Shown here: positions 33,725 through 45,637 of the stretch, in pieces
How positions within the stretch are numbered: the first letter of the stretch is position 1
Layout of the letters: each line of letters begins with the position of its first letter
Assembly (NCBI RefSeq): GCF_000340215.1
Contig: NW_006921534.1
Coordinates: 1,141,171-1,205,170 of the forward strand
Direction of reading: 5' to 3'
Length of the DNA stretch: 64,000 nucleotides
DNA from: Pseudocercospora fijiensis CIRAD86
Lineage: Eukaryota; Ascomycota; Dothideomycetes; Mycosphaerellales; Mycosphaerellaceae
Notes under the pieces: model-generated
Told to the model about the DNA's origin: nothing
The model's input: the letters and a program-made list of their open reading frames with translations, nothing else
Databases searched by the model: none
Position numbers and translations under genes: made by a program

Positions 33725-35768
33725 ATGGCGGAAGCCCCGAAAAAGGGTCGGCTGACCCTATACGAGGATCTGCTCAGCAAGGAGACCATCGCCGAGATGC
33801 AGGCCAAAGACGCGGCCAAACAAGCAGAAGCGGCGAAAAAGAAGAAAGACGGTAGAGTGTCATGGGATTGAGATTGTAGCGAATGCCGGATTGCTCACTT
33901 GAGATGTAAAAGCAACCAAGCCCATTTTCGTGCCAACGAGCTTGGGCAAGAAACCGAATCAGCCGAAGGCCAAAGCAAAGCCCAACTTCTCGTCTATGCA
34001 TAAGCTGTCCTCCAGCACTTCTACTGTATCCGCGCCTGCGCCTGCGCCAGTAGAGAGTTCTCCGGATAAGGAAGCATCGTCCAGCACCGCGCAGCCAAAG
34101 CTGACACAGAAACGCGGCTTCAACGACTGGCTGGCGAATGACGACGAAGAGGACTTCTACCATGGCCGGTCAAGAGAGCGCGGAGGACGGAAGAAGAAAA
34201 AGAAGAAGCAGCAAGAGCAGAGACAGCAGACCTGGACATGGGACGATATCTACGATCCGACACTGCCTGTGCCTTTTCTGGACTACAAGCGGTCGGATGT
34301 CGAGTACGACATCAACGACGAGTGGAAGCGGAGACTTTACGACGCGAACAAGAGGGAGCTGCGCCGTCAAGGCAAAGATGTGAGACGCGCATCGAGTGAG
34401 GAGGATGCGTATCGTAAGTCTGGCATATCTCGAATAAGAGTGCGGCTGACAGAATTAGGACCTTCGATGAGCATGAATAGACAATTTGCTCCTCCTGGTG
34501 CTATGAGTTTCGCGCCACCTTCTGACCTCGACGACTCCCGCCCAGGCTCTTCAGATCCATACTCCGGGCCGTCATCTCCCGGTCGACGAAACGGCCGTGA
34601 CTATGATGATCAGCCACGCGCATCATTCGCACCACCGCCGCCTCCTGCTGTGGATCTCAACCTGGACGAGTCTGCAGACGATGTGTATGCTCGGCGGATG
34701 GCGATGAGCGGAACAGGATCAAGTCAAGCTCAGCCGACTCCTACACCAGTTCGCGCTCCTCCACCTACCTTTGCGCCAACGAATGCATCACCGTCGATTC
34801 CGCCTTCGGTACCAAAGCAAGCTTCCTCGGTAGACGAGGAGAAGAAAGCCAAGATCGCTGCACAGATAGCAGCAATGAAGGCAAAGCTTGGCAAGCCTGC
34901 TACTCCGCTTACGGTACCACCTGCACAAGTTCCTGCAATGCTACCAGGGTTATCCGCGCCACAACAACTGGTACAAGAAGCGATCCAAAATCCTGCGCCA
35001 TCTGTGGAGGATGCTGCAAGACTGCAAACCGGCCTACAGCAAGCTCAAGACACCACCCCTACTCCACCGCCTCCCTCAGATTCGGCCGCACCACCTGGCA
35101 TTATTTCTGCCGCCCCAACGTTCAATCCTGAATACCTTGCCCGGAAAGCGGCTGGCGAAAGCATGACAACGGAAACTGTCGTAGAATCAGAACCCGAAGA
35201 ACGATCTAGCAGACCAGGCCAATCCGGCTTCGCGGAGCGTCTCATGAAGAAGCTCGGGTGGGAGAAGGGCCAAGGACTTGGTGCAAGTGGTGACGGAATC
35301 ACGACAGCCATCATTGCCAAAGCCGAAAAGCGCAAGAAGAAGTCAGATGCGGAAGGAGGTGGGTACGTTGTCCCCGCCAACATGGGCAAGATTGTCGGCG
35401 GCAAGAAGGCAAAGCCGAAGCCTGGCGCAGAGGACAGCACGCCTCAGCCTGATAGCTTACCCGACAAGATGACTGAGGTCATCAAGCTGGAAGGTATGCT
35501 CGAGAACATGGATGTCGATCACGAAATCGCCGAGAACAACCTAATGCAGGAGATCGGCGACGAAATGGGCGACCAGTACGGCAAAGTCGAACGACTTTTC
35601 ATCTGGAGGAAACACGCCGGAGGTAATGATGACGTGTTTGTCAAATTCACGAGCCCTTTGAGCGCGGTAAGGTGCATGAAGGGTATGGACGGCACTGAAT
35701 TTGCAGATAACCAGGTGGTCGCCAAGTTTTGGGACACTGAGAAGTTCGAGAACGGCGAGTATGACTAG
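33725..35768 (+). CDS. SPF45-like splicing factor (G-patch and UHM/RRM)
   Basis: Exon 1 is 33725-33851. Exon 2 begins at 33913 (or 33904; both acceptors keep the frame) and ends at 35768; 660-663 aa, longer than animal SPF45 because of Pro-rich linkers. The N-terminus has the family segment GRLTLYEDLLSKETIAEMQ, with KPIFVPTSLGKKPNQ and RGFNDWLANDDEEDFYHG. A G-patch follows at about residues 478-525 (FAERLMKKLGWEKGQGLGASGDG). The C-terminal RRM-like UHM is at about 562-650 (EDMGDQ-like helix, YGKVERLFIWRKH, DDVFVKFTSPLSAVRCMKGM, QVVAKFWDTEKF), which binds ULM tryptophans of other spliceosomal proteins. It acts in the nucleus in 3' splice-site choice. Confidence 0.9.
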
Positions 35769-37029
35769 GGCGTTGAGGAAAGCTGTACTGCCTCAACAAG
35801 TCTTTGGAACCCTCCCTCTGGCCATCATTGACAATGATCCAAGTTCTATGTTACCCAACCGATTGATTTCGCTCATGCTGTCATGCCCCTAACACCGCAT
35901 CCCCAGGCCTCTCTCCTCAGTCCTGACACTCCTATTCCCATTCCATTCACTCCCCCCTCTCCTCGAGTATCTTCGCAAACCTCTCACAAACCCTCTTCAC
36001 CGCCAAATTTCCATCCGCCCAAAACCTCACTCTTACAAATTTTCCACATCTGAATCCCTTGCCCTTCCCCTCTAAGAGTCTTTTGCTCCGTTCTAATCTC
36101 TTCTAACCACTGCAACCGAGGCTATCCACCCCCAACTTTCAAATTCTCAACAACCTCCAGCGAAGCCAAGAACTGAAAAAAGTTCCTTGGTGAAGCATGC
36201 CGGCCTGATGATTCTGGAGTTGTCGGCCATGCTTTTTGAGCTCAAAATTGTGCATGTTGAGAAAAGGTACTTGAGCCCTTTGGACTTTTCTGCTATTCGG
36301 AGGCGCTTCAGAGCGGCTTTCCTACACAGGAGGCAAATTTCAGGGTCTTGTTCTCAGAGACGACCCTGTGCGTAAAAGACGGTCGAGAATGGTTTGATGA
36401 AAATTTGAAAAAAAAATTTTATGAGAAAGATTCTGGCATGAACATTCTACCCTAGAGCTCCTGAGAATGTGGTAGCGAGCGCAGAAAATCAGGCTTAGTT
36501 GCAGCCTGAGTGCGCCAAGACTTTGACGACAAATCCACCACAAGCACAGCCTTAGATCTAGACATCGTCTCATTGTTTGTTGGTCATCTGACCAGCGCCT
36601 TCGACCTCTGAGAGCCGTTGGCCATCAACGCTTTGACCTGTAGTTCTAGTCAATGTGTGTCGATAAGCAAAGCGAATTCCAAAAGTAGACCCAGCAAAGA
36701 CTTACCTCCATATCGTGCAACATATGTATTGGACCGCTGTCAAGAGCCGCATCCAGTTCTCCCTGCTGTATTTCGTATCTCGCTCTCACGAGATCGGACC
36801 CGTCGCGTTTTATCTTGTCACATCCAACCCTTGCTCCTCTCAGCCAAAATTTCTTGGCAAGTATCGGATGTTCTGTATCCAATCCCGCTTACCTATCAAC
36901 CTTGCCAGGCTGTGACTTATCCCTGTTTCGGGTAAGACAGGCGAGATATCACACCTCAGCAATCCTTATGATATCATTAGTAGAAAGACCACAACCCTTC
37001 TCGTCTACCCAAATGTTTCTCCTGCAATC
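35769..37029. other. Intergenic, no supported gene
   Basis: Contains the 3' UTR of SPF45, a C/T-rich stretch (35880-36150) and an A-rich patch at 36407-36420. Short frames on both strands show no signature. Confidence 0.5.
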
Positions 37030-37281
37030 ATGCTGCTACTCCTAGTATTGATCATCGACGCCTTCTTCTTATCCCTTTTCGGCTCCTCAACATTCACAGC
37101 AGCAATAATATTCATTTCCTTGCAGATTGGTGAAAGGATGTATTGGTGTAGGGAGTTCGAGAAGCTGAAAAAGGAGGAATATGAGGAGATCTTGAAAGGC
37201 AGCAGTCGTGAGAGGAAAGACAGTGGTTTCGCACATGAGAGGAAAGACTCATCTTCATCATGGTATGCAGATGGACAATGA
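37030..37281 (+). CDS. Possible small membrane protein, 83 aa
   Basis: ATG at 37030; two closely spaced hydrophobic segments (MLLLLVLIIDAFFLSLFGS and FTAAIIFISLQIG), then a charged tail with SSRERKDSGFAHERKDSS, a near repeat. It ends 90 bp from the convergent CCZ1 stop. No homologue recognised; it may be chance. Confidence 0.3.
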   Translation: MLLLLVLIIDAFFLSLFGSSTFTAAIIFISLQIGERMYWCREFEKLKKEEYEEILKGSSRERKDSGFAHERKDSSSSWYADGQ

Positions 37282-37370
37282 CGAAGGCAGGTAGTTGGTG
37301 AGCTTCGCTTCTCAGGATCATACACCGCAAGTAGAAGTGCTGATATCTTCTCAAGTACAACTGATGGCTT

Positions 37371-40288
37371 TCACCGATTGAGACTCAGCAACCCTTCAAC
37401 ATATTTCCTGGCATCGAACCCGATTCCGCCAGCAAGTGCAGCAGGACTCCATGCAGCACCGGTACCACCGGTACCGCCGGTATTCTCGTCACTAGTCGAA
37501 GTCGGACGCAGGGTCAGAGCATTCCACATGCTGCTTGCAGCTCTACTGCCGCTGCTGCTGCTTGCGACAGTCTTACTCTCTTTCGTGTCCGAAGCCTTGC
37601 GAACTAGGAAAGCAATGCGATTTGCAGGTTGAGGTTTTGCTGTGGCGGCGGTCGAAGGATGTTTAGTTGAAGGGGTTACTGTGTCATCTGAGTCGACGGG
37701 TTTGAGAGGGACTGGCGCAGGCTCGAAGTCGGCGGCAATGGGCTCGGAAGAATTATTGGGCTCATTCTGGGTCTCAGGTCTTGGGTCGGCTTCGGTCTCT
37801 TCGTGTACTGATGGAGCAAGCTTCATCCAGACTACCCACCAACCGCGACTCGTCTTGCTAGTACGCTCGTACTCGTGGGGATTGCGTCGAGTGCTTGACA
37901 GGGTGTTGAGGATTTGGCTGTGAACGTTGAGAGCTTCAATTCTGGTCCATGCGGACCAGCCTGGCAGACCAGTATCTTTCCGACCAGAGATGATCCCTTC
38001 CGCGGCTGGTGTTCCAGGATCAGGTATGTTGGGTATGCTTGTATGTACTGTCAGGAGTGCTGGGTCGTATATAAGGTCATATATCCGCGATGGCTCCTGG
38101 TCTTTCATGGCTTTGCCGCCACTTGTGATGCTTGCACTATCCGAGGAGGAAGCTTGGGCATCTTCAATCCGCTGCGCAACCCTGGCAACATTTGTAGACG
38201 TCAGAAGTGGCTTGTGTATAGGCATCAGGGTCTGGTGCAGGTCCTTGTAGAATCGTGCAATAGTCAATGATGGAGTCCGCTGCTCGAAAAGGAAGCAGTA
38301 CATGAAAGGCCGGTGCACATAAACCAGAACTCGAAGTCGTCTCAAGTCCTCAGGATCGTCGCGGCCGGCGGAAAGCCCAGCTTCGCTCAATTTGTGCTGT
38401 AGAGGCGTGGGCTCATCGCCTGCGACAGGATTTAGCTCAACCTGCAATGTTCTTAGCACGTTCCGTGGACCTTCTGCGTCATCCTCAAGATCGTCAATAT
38501 CTGTCTCATCATTCTTGGGTGCATGATCAAGATTGCCCTTGAGTCCGATGAGAAAATGTCCCTTTTCCTCCAGTCGCTTCTGGGTGGCAATCTTAGTCTG
38601 CAGCGCTTCGCCATCTGGGATAGGGTCCAAAGAGGCAGGCTTCGGTGGATCCGCATCGGCTCCATCTTGTTGAGCCATCGACTTTGGCTTAGCATTCCGA
38701 CTCGCCTTGATCGTTTTCGAGCTGGAAGTTGAAGTTCTTCTTGGCCCTTCTGGTCGCCTTGGCACATTTGACTTAGCAAGCGTGCTGAGTCCAAAGGTCA
38801 AGTATTTCATGTACTGATCCGGAATGCCAAGAGTTGTGCTCGAGTCATCTGCATCAGTCTGGCTAGTGTATTCCGATTCTGTCTGAGCCTTCTTAGTGGC
38901 TTTATTTGTAGACTTCTCTGCTGCAGAGACTATCGGCGGAGGTATTCCAGGCGTGTCAGACGGCGGTGGACTCTCATCGACAGGGTATTGGTCTTTTGTA
39001 GCTTTCCCCCGCACCTCTGGTTCAGAAGTCTTGGGCACGAAATCTCTACTCTCGACGTTCTTTGGCAGTTTCGGCACACCATTCTTTGGCTCCTCTGGCT
39101 CTGCTTCTGATTCGAATACGGGCGGGGGATTTCGTTTCCTGCGTTTCCTTCGCTCTCGAAGCGGATTGTCGCGGACGCCGTAGGCGTACTCGCCATATGA
39201 GTATATTTGACGCATCCAGATTGACAAATTCCTGAGCGAGGGCTTGGTGATTGCACTGATACCCCCAAAGATGACTCCATCACTAGCAAGTGGAAGGTTC
39301 CCGCTGCCCATCCATGGTAACGCTTCGGCATCGGAGATATTGACGTTTTCTTTGGAAGGCGCAGTGTCTCCGAAACGTGACACGACGAGATCAACAAGCC
39401 CTTCTGTTCTGCGGGTCAAGTCTTCCAGGACATCGCGCTCGCCACTGCCCCATTCTTCCTCGCCAACGCCCATTCCAAGCTCGCCTCCGCTTGACAGCTT
39501 CAAGCCGCCAAATATGTCAGTCGCGGGATTGCCGTGTAGCAATACGTCCCATGTTCGCGAGAATCGAGACCAGAATCTGTCTAGGACCATGCAGAACTTG
39601 TCACGACGAAGGCGCATAAAGAGCTCAGTCATAGGCCCATGATGCAGGGTGAAGACGTAGTGCGCTTGCATCAGCTGCTGTATCAGGAGTGCAGGCGGAC
39701 TCACTTCTCTCGAGGAGTATTCTATGGCAGGTTTGGAGCTGGATTTTCCTGCGCCTTTCTTAGAAGACTCAACGGGCGGCGACTGTGGAATGCCGGGTAG
39801 TTGGGTCAGATCAATAGACTAGACGCACATCAGTTTACCAGCGCAAATTGTCATTATTGGCCGCTACTATGCAGACCTACCGCCAGTATCCACCATCCCA
39901 GCTCCAGCTCGTGCAGGACTGTGCGCGTCTTTTCTGTATCAATGTGGTCGACAGGCTGGCCGTCAGAGAAGCTCCTGTCTGAGCTCTCAGCCACTGCTGT
40001 GTATCTTCTCTTGCTGAATTCCACCTACCGCGCGAAATTTACCATGCCCTGGGCAAGTCCTATACGCCGCAACTTCTGATTGTCCTCATCTCGGATGGCA
40101 TCGCCGCCAGCTTTGTCATTGCGCGCATTCTTTCGTGCGGCCGCTCGGGCCTCGTGAGCAGCACGCGCATAGTAGAAAACGAGCTGCTCTTCAAAGGTAT
40201 CATCGGTTGGGCCGAGCGATGGATTGTATATGGCCAAGTACGACAGTCGCGCCGGCACGACTTGACCTTGCCATTGCGGCGCGCTCAT
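37371..40288 (-). CDS. CCZ1: CCZ1-like vacuolar fusion protein (Mon1-Ccz1 Rab7 GEF subunit)
   Basis: Exons 40288-40029, 39974-39881 and 39818-37371, with introns of 54 and 62 nt; 933 aa. The N-terminal longin domain reads PARLSYLAIYNPSLGPTDD, EEQLVFYYA, IGLAQGMVNFARSFSDGQP, TVLHELELGWWILA and SIDLTQLP, the order seen in CCZ1/INTU-type longins. The middle part holds long acidic and basic disordered linkers. A second conserved region follows (LRVLVYVHRPFMYCFLFEQRTPSL) and the C-terminal FDARKYVEGLLSLNR. CCZ1 with Mon1 activates Ypt7/Rab7 on late endosomes and autophagosomes before vacuole fusion. The splice sites restore the GMV-FAR-SFSDG and WILA-SIDL junctions cleanly. The start is only about 65 bp from the transposon island. 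Confidence 0.88.
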
Positions 40289-40377
40289 GTCATCGACATT
40301 CGGCGGCTACAGTGACAGTGCCAATGGACGGAATGGAAGTCTCCTAAAATCCCGTTAGTACTAAGGAGTAAAAAGGC

Positions 40378-40430
40378 CGGCTACGCTACCGGCTACGCTG
40401 CCGGCTACGCTGCTAGCTACGCTACTAGGT
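40378..40430. repeat. GCCGGCTACGCT tandem array
   Basis: About four copies of a 12-13 bp unit GCCGGCTACGCT with variants (ACCGGC, GCTAGC). The same unit recurs at 41239-41273, near the hAT-2 end and in hAT-2 introns. Confidence 0.8.
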
Positions 40431-41020
40431 TTTTTAAAGAACTAAAAGAAGATAGATATTCCGGTTGATTTGTATTAGTTTAGATTTTTACAAAAAGAAA
40501 ACAGGGAAAAATAAGGAAGGTTAAAGAGCCTAATAGTTATAGTTATAGGCACTATCCCTGTTTTCTAGAGCATATTATATACCTGCCTTCGTAACTCTAC
40601 CTAATACTCCCTCTAAATATCCTTATACTCTACCTACTAGAAATTTAATAAGGTACCTAGACCTATAGCTACCTCTATATCTTTTACTATCTTCTATAGG
40701 TTAAAGGCCTCTTCTATAGTAGCCTCTACCTCCTTATATAATACGAAGTTACTACCTGCCCTACCCTTTATATCTCCTAAATAACTAAGAGTTCTAAGGA
40801 ACGAACTAGTATTCGGCCTTAGTATAGCGAGTAACTAGTAGAACGTTCTATAGAGCTACCTTATAGCTCTTTTATATACTATACCGATACCGAGGGAGGA
40901 GCTATCCTAGTACTTAATATTATCGAATAGTTCGGTAGGAAAGTATATAAACTTCTTAAGGAGGAGGACTTCTAAGGAAATCGATAAGTTCTACCTAGAT
41001 CTAGATAAAGACATTCTACT

Positions 41021-41102
41021 AAGTAGTTAGGGAATTGAACCGTAAACGAAAGGATGAAATTTATACCTAAGGAGTGCAGTTTCCGAACTAAACTATAATG
41101 CC
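41021..41102 (-). other. tRNA-like relic (possible SINE head)
   Basis: The minus strand from 41102 reads GGCATTATAGTTTAGTTCGG, with a D-arm-like GTTT..AAAC pairing and an A-box fit. About 40 nt later it has a perfect B box, GGTTCAATTCC. Acceptor-stem pairing is lost. Either a RIP-damaged tRNA gene or the head of a tRNA-derived SINE. Confidence 0.35.
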
Positions 41103-41446
41103 TTATATATATGTATATGTGCTTTTAATTAGTTAGTGCCCTTAGCTAATTGTCTATAGATTTAAGGTTATATAAGTACCTTTATACAACTACGTAGCCT
41201 AAGTAGGATTCGAAAATTCTATAAGTACTAAGAACTAAAAATGCCGGCTACGCTGCCGGCTATACTGCTAAGTCTTATAAAGGGCTTGCTTGAAGCTACG
41301 TATACATTCGTATACTTCTTAAAAACCGATAAATTATATAGTTCGAACTAGCTACTTATATAGTTGCTTAGCAAACCAACCTAAACTAAACTAGAGTTTC
41401 GGCTTAGCAAACCAAACCAAACTAACCCGAACTACTATAGGGTCTA

Positions 41447-44400
41447 CGTAAGACTATCGACATTGTGCTAGCTATAACACGCTCCTACCTTATATAGGAC
41501 ACGAAGGGCACTAACTATTAAACCAAGGTTATACTAGATCTAGGAAATTCAGTTAGTGCCCTTATTAGCTATCGCCTAGCTAAGTAACTAGACCTTCGAC
41601 AACTGCCGAGGACTAACCTGCTAACCCTTGCTTAGTTTAATAACGCTCGGCACTTAACCTATAGGGCCTACTATATTCCTATAGTTCTAAAGGACGACCT
41701 CGGAAATAAACGCCTACTAGACTTTACTACCTACGTAGTAGATATAGACAACCTATATAGGGGAGCTACTATTGTTATTAGCAACCCTATTCTTAAGTAC
41801 TACGCTATAGCTATAGACCTAGGCCTCTAGAAGTAGCGATTTAGAATCGCTAAGAAAGAGGATATTAAACACATTAATATTAGCGAGTGCCCTAACGATA
41901 TTAGGGTCCTATTTATTAGCAACCTAATACCTGCCTTAGCTAATCCGACTGCCGACCTACTCGGTAGTAATAACGATAAACCTATGCCCCCTAATAGCAT
42001 AGACCCTAATTAGCTCGAACGTATACTAGTGCCTATTCGAGAGACCTATACTAATATATTCAAACATTACCTAGCATCGACATTGCCTATATTTAAGGAG
42101 ACGGATTATAAGATTAATATTATAGAGGGCAAAGAGGTTCCTTTTAGACTACTCTACAACCTTAGTAAGCGCGAGCTTGCTATATTGCGTAAGTACCTAG
42201 AAGAAAACCTAGCTAATAGCCGGATACGGTATAGTAACAGCCCTGCTAGTGTACTAATCCTATTTGTTCTAAAGAAGGATAGTAGCCTACGGTTATACGT
42301 TAATTACCGTAGACTTAATACTATTACTATTAAGGACCGCTATCTACTTCTGCTTATTAATAAGACCCTCGATCGCCTTTCTAGTACCTACTACTATACT
42401 ATATTAGACATTAAGGATGCGTACTATCGTATCCGTATTCGTAAGGGTAACGAATAGAAAACAGCCTTCCGTACTCGCTATAGCTATTTCGAGTACTTAG
42501 TTATGCTATTTAGGCTAGCTAATGCCCCTACTACGTTCTAGTCCTATATTAATCGGGCCCTTTCGGGCCTATTAGACCACCTTTGTATAGTTTACCTAGA
42601 TAACATCCTAGTTTATATATACTTACCTAACATTGCGGAGCACTAGGCTATAGTACGTAAGGTCCTCGACCGCCTACGAGCCTATAGACTATATTACAAG
42701 CCTTCTAAATGTACCTTCGCTACTAAGGAGGTAGCCTTCCTTAGTTTCATCGTATTAACTAATAGTGTTAAGGCTAATCCTAATCGGATTAAAACAATTA
42801 CTAAATAGCCTATTCCTACGTCTATTAAAGAGCTTCAATTATTCCTCGGTTTTACTAACTTCTACCGCCGGTTTATTAAGGGCTATTCGAGGCACGTAAT
42901 GCTATTAACTAAGCTTACTAAAACTAAGGCTAACCCGTCTAGAGAATTCAAATAGACCGACAAGACATAAGCCGCTTTTAACGGTCTAAAGTAACGCTTT
43001 ACTAAAGTCCCCTTATTATACTATTTTGTACTAAGCAAGCAGATCCGTATTAAGACTAACGCTTTATAGTTCGCTATATCGGCTATTATATTACAGCAAT
43101 TAGATAAGGACAATTACTAGCACCTAATTGCCTTCTTTTTACAGAAGATAATCGATATAGAGCGTCGATACGAGACCTACGAGTAAGAGCTCTTAGCAAT
43201 CGTAGAAGCCTTTAAGCATTAGCGCTACTATCTTAATAGTGCTTAGCATACAATTTAGGTCTATACGGACTATAACAACCTCCGTAGAATTACAAAGGTT
43301 ACTAGGGTTATAGGTCGATAGGCTAGATAGGCCGTCTACCTCGCCGGGTTCGATTTTAATATATTATATCGGCTAGGCGTAAGCAACCCTACTAATAGCC
43401 TATCGAGGCGGCCTAATTACGATAGCGAGACTTAGCAATCTATTAATTTATTGTTTCTAACCCTATAGTATAAGATTGCTATAGCCCGTATTATTAATAA
43501 GCAAGCGTAGGATAAGCGGACTTCCGGACCCCGCGGCGGCAATAAATACTATAGCGGAGTTATCGTTCTTCTAGTATACGTTAAAAGAAAGGACGTAGAT
43601 TACTCGAGCTATAATAACTCGATTAAGGACATTGCTATCTATAGTAATAGTCTATATAGCGATAGTACTATAGAAGAGGTTATAGTAGTTCCGGCTACTA
43701 GTGCTATTAGATATATATAATACGTACCTCGTTCGATAGCGAGGGTGCTATTAAATAACCTTGCAAATAGGGATAGTTAATCGTTTATAGATAAGCTGTT
43801 ACGTACTTAGTAGAGGGACGCCTTTGCTATCGAGCGTATTAATAGGCTTATAAGTAGGCGGGCGACTCGATCTAGTAAGAGTAATAATAATTAGTCGATC
43901 GACGATAAGGGTTACTTAAAGTTTAAGGGTAGATACTATATCCCCGCTAAACAATCGATTAGACAAGAGCTTTTAAAGAGGCACTATAATAGTAAGCTCG
44001 CTAGTTACTATAGTATAGAGAGGTCGTACGAGCTACTATCGCGTATATACTACTAGCTAAATAGTAAGCGGTATATAAAGGAGTATATATAGACCTATAT
44101 AGTATACTAGCGAGTTAAGGCACCGAAGCACTTACCGTTCGGCGAGTTGTCTTCGCTCCCTATTCTAAAGAAGCTATTTGCTAAGCTAATAATAGACTTT
44201 ATTCTAGGCCTTCTATCTGCTAAGCGTAGGGGTAGCAAGGATGTATATAATGCTATCCTTGTTATAGTAGATCGATTTACTAAAGGCGCTCGATATATCC
44301 CGGCGCGCAAGGATTAGACTACTATTTATATAGTAGAGGCGCTATAGACTAATATCTTCTATACCTATTAGGGAACCCCTAAGGGGATCGTCTCCGATCG

Positions 44401-45211
44401 TAGATCGATACTAATATCTTACTATTAGAGCGAGATTTGCTTGCAGCTAAGACTAAAGCATCGGCTATTAACAGCCTTCTATCTATAGACTAACGGTTAA
44501 ATAGAGAGGCAGAATACTACCCTATAGCAGTACCTACGTAGTTACATTAATAAGAACCCCGAGGACTAGGTCAACCTCCTATAACTAGCTGAATTTGTAT
44601 ACAATAACAGTATCTACTTATCTACTAAGGTCTCCCCTTATTTTGCTATAATAGGCTAGAACGCTGCCCTACTATAAGATCTATTTACCTCGCTCGAGGC
44701 CGAGCGTAAGGAAAGGGAAGCGCGTTAAGTACTAGAAACACTAGCGGCAATAGAACGTGTCTAAAAGATGCGAGAAATCTATACTAAGATAGCCGAGAAG
44801 TTAATAAAGGCTTAAGAGTACTAAAAGACCTACTACGACAAGCACTATACGCTAATAACCTTTAAACAAGGCGATATAGTTATACTAAGCACTAAGAACC
44901 TCTATATCCGCAAACACCTATTACCTAATAGTAAAACAAGACCTAAGCTTGCACCGAGATACATTAGGCTATTCCGTATTCGAGAAGTGAAGGGCTCTTC
45001 CGTATAGGCCTATTAGTTATAGCTTCTACCCTATTATACTATCTATAATACCTTCTATGTATCCCTCCTTAAACTATACTACTAGCGCGAAGGCGATAAA
45101 GCGCCTGCTAAGTTAGAAGAAGTCTTAGCTAATAGTAAAGAACTGTAGTCTATAGAACGTATCCTAAAGTATCGGACTAGGAAAGGCAAGAAGGAGTACC
45201 TATTAAGATAG
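41447..45211 (+). mobile_element. Gypsy-A: 5'-truncated Ty3/gypsy pol, first part
   Basis: Plus-strand frame with RIP stops at Gln/Trp positions. Domains in order: aspartic protease (VILDLGNSVSALISYRLAK near 41.53 kb, with DSG altered to DLG); reverse transcriptase (EVPFRLLYNLSKREL, SPASVLILFVLKKD, LRLYVNYRRLNTIT, YYTILDIKDAYYRIRI; the YLDD box reads YLDNIL near 42.6 kb); RNase H (43.0-43.4 kb); integrase (VIVDRFTKGARYIP and the GTPKGIVSDR block, 44.2-44.6 kb); and the start of a chromodomain (GKKEYLLR). Gag and 5' LTR are missing. The chromodomain is split by LTR-B and resumes at 57542. Confidence 0.85.
45207..45211. repeat. LTR-B target-site duplication, left copy (GATAG)
   Basis: The partner is AATAG at 57537-57541, a G-to-A difference. 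Five bp is the size expected for gypsy-type insertions. Removing LTR-B and one copy joins the two halves of the Gypsy-A chromodomain in frame. Confidence 0.8.
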
Positions 45212-45490
45212 TAAAGGACGGAAACCAATACTACTACTACTACTAGCAGTAATAGTATAGGCTACCGAGGGTAACATAACCTATAGCAATATAGGCAGCT
45301 ACGTTTAGCATAATAGGATAATAAGACGGTTGCTTAGGCTAGTAACTAGAGCCCTGCAATATAGGCATTATAGAAGTGTGATATAAACAATATACTATAC
45401 GAGGTTAGTGCCCTATCTATAATATAGAAGGAGGCCTCTTATATAGGCTTAAAACTCAGCCTAGGTGTATAGGGCCGGTTACTAGCTAAT
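45212..45490 (-). repeat. LTR-B 3' LTR
   Basis: 279 bp, starting TAAAGGACGG and ending AGCTAAT in plus-strand order; colinear with 57258-57536 with a few differences such as CCAATA/CTAATA and GTGTGATA/GTGTAATA. The expected TG...CA ends are gone, in line with TG-to-TA and CA-to-TA changes. Confidence 0.88.
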
Positions 45491-45506
45491 ATCCCTCCCT
45501 TTCTTC
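45491..45506 (-). other. LTR-B polypurine tract
   Basis: The minus strand reads GAAGAAAGGGAGGGAT directly before the 3' LTR, the usual position for plus-strand DNA priming. A close copy of this pyrimidine-rich word on the plus strand recurs at 49138-49156. Confidence 0.65.
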
Positions 45507-45596
45507 GTGTCTAACTAGACACGCTTTACATTGCGCTAAAAACAAACAGGTATGCAGTTGCCTTAGGCATCTTTAGCTAGGCCATTTTTTAGAAAC

Positions 45597-45624
45597 TCCT
45601 AATAACACCCCCGGGGTAGCATTG
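45597..45624. repeat. CCCCGGGG palindrome, copy 1 (degenerate left arm)
   Basis: CTAATAACACCCC-C-GGGGTAGCATTGT, between the ORF3 stop and the 3' LTR. Confidence 0.75.
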
Positions 45625-45637
45625 TTCCTAGAATCTA

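Larger units (their letters stand above)
40352..41446 (-). mobile_element. hAT-like fragment bounded at right by a TAGACCC terminus
   Basis: The right edge (41446) read inward on the minus strand gives TAGACCCTATAGTAGTTCGG, nearly the same as the left terminus of hAT-2 at 58834 (TAGACCCCGCAGTAGTTCGG). GGTTTGGTTT-type and CGAACTATATA words follow in the same order. Gypsy-A coding sequence starts immediately at 41447. The left limit is uncertain. Related direct repeats (AGTACTAAGRANTAAAAA followed by GCCGGCTACGCT arrays) occur at 40352-40430 and 41219-41273. A minus-strand RIP-damaged coding relic lies at about 40500-40995 (VEATIEEAFNL, VKDIEVAIGLGTLLNF), unrecognised. Confidence 0.5.

Noticed and set aside
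44360..44390. Further CCCCTAAGGGG palindrome in Gypsy-A
   Set aside because: It lies in the integrase GTPKGIVSD codons, and its arms do not match the 27 bp family.
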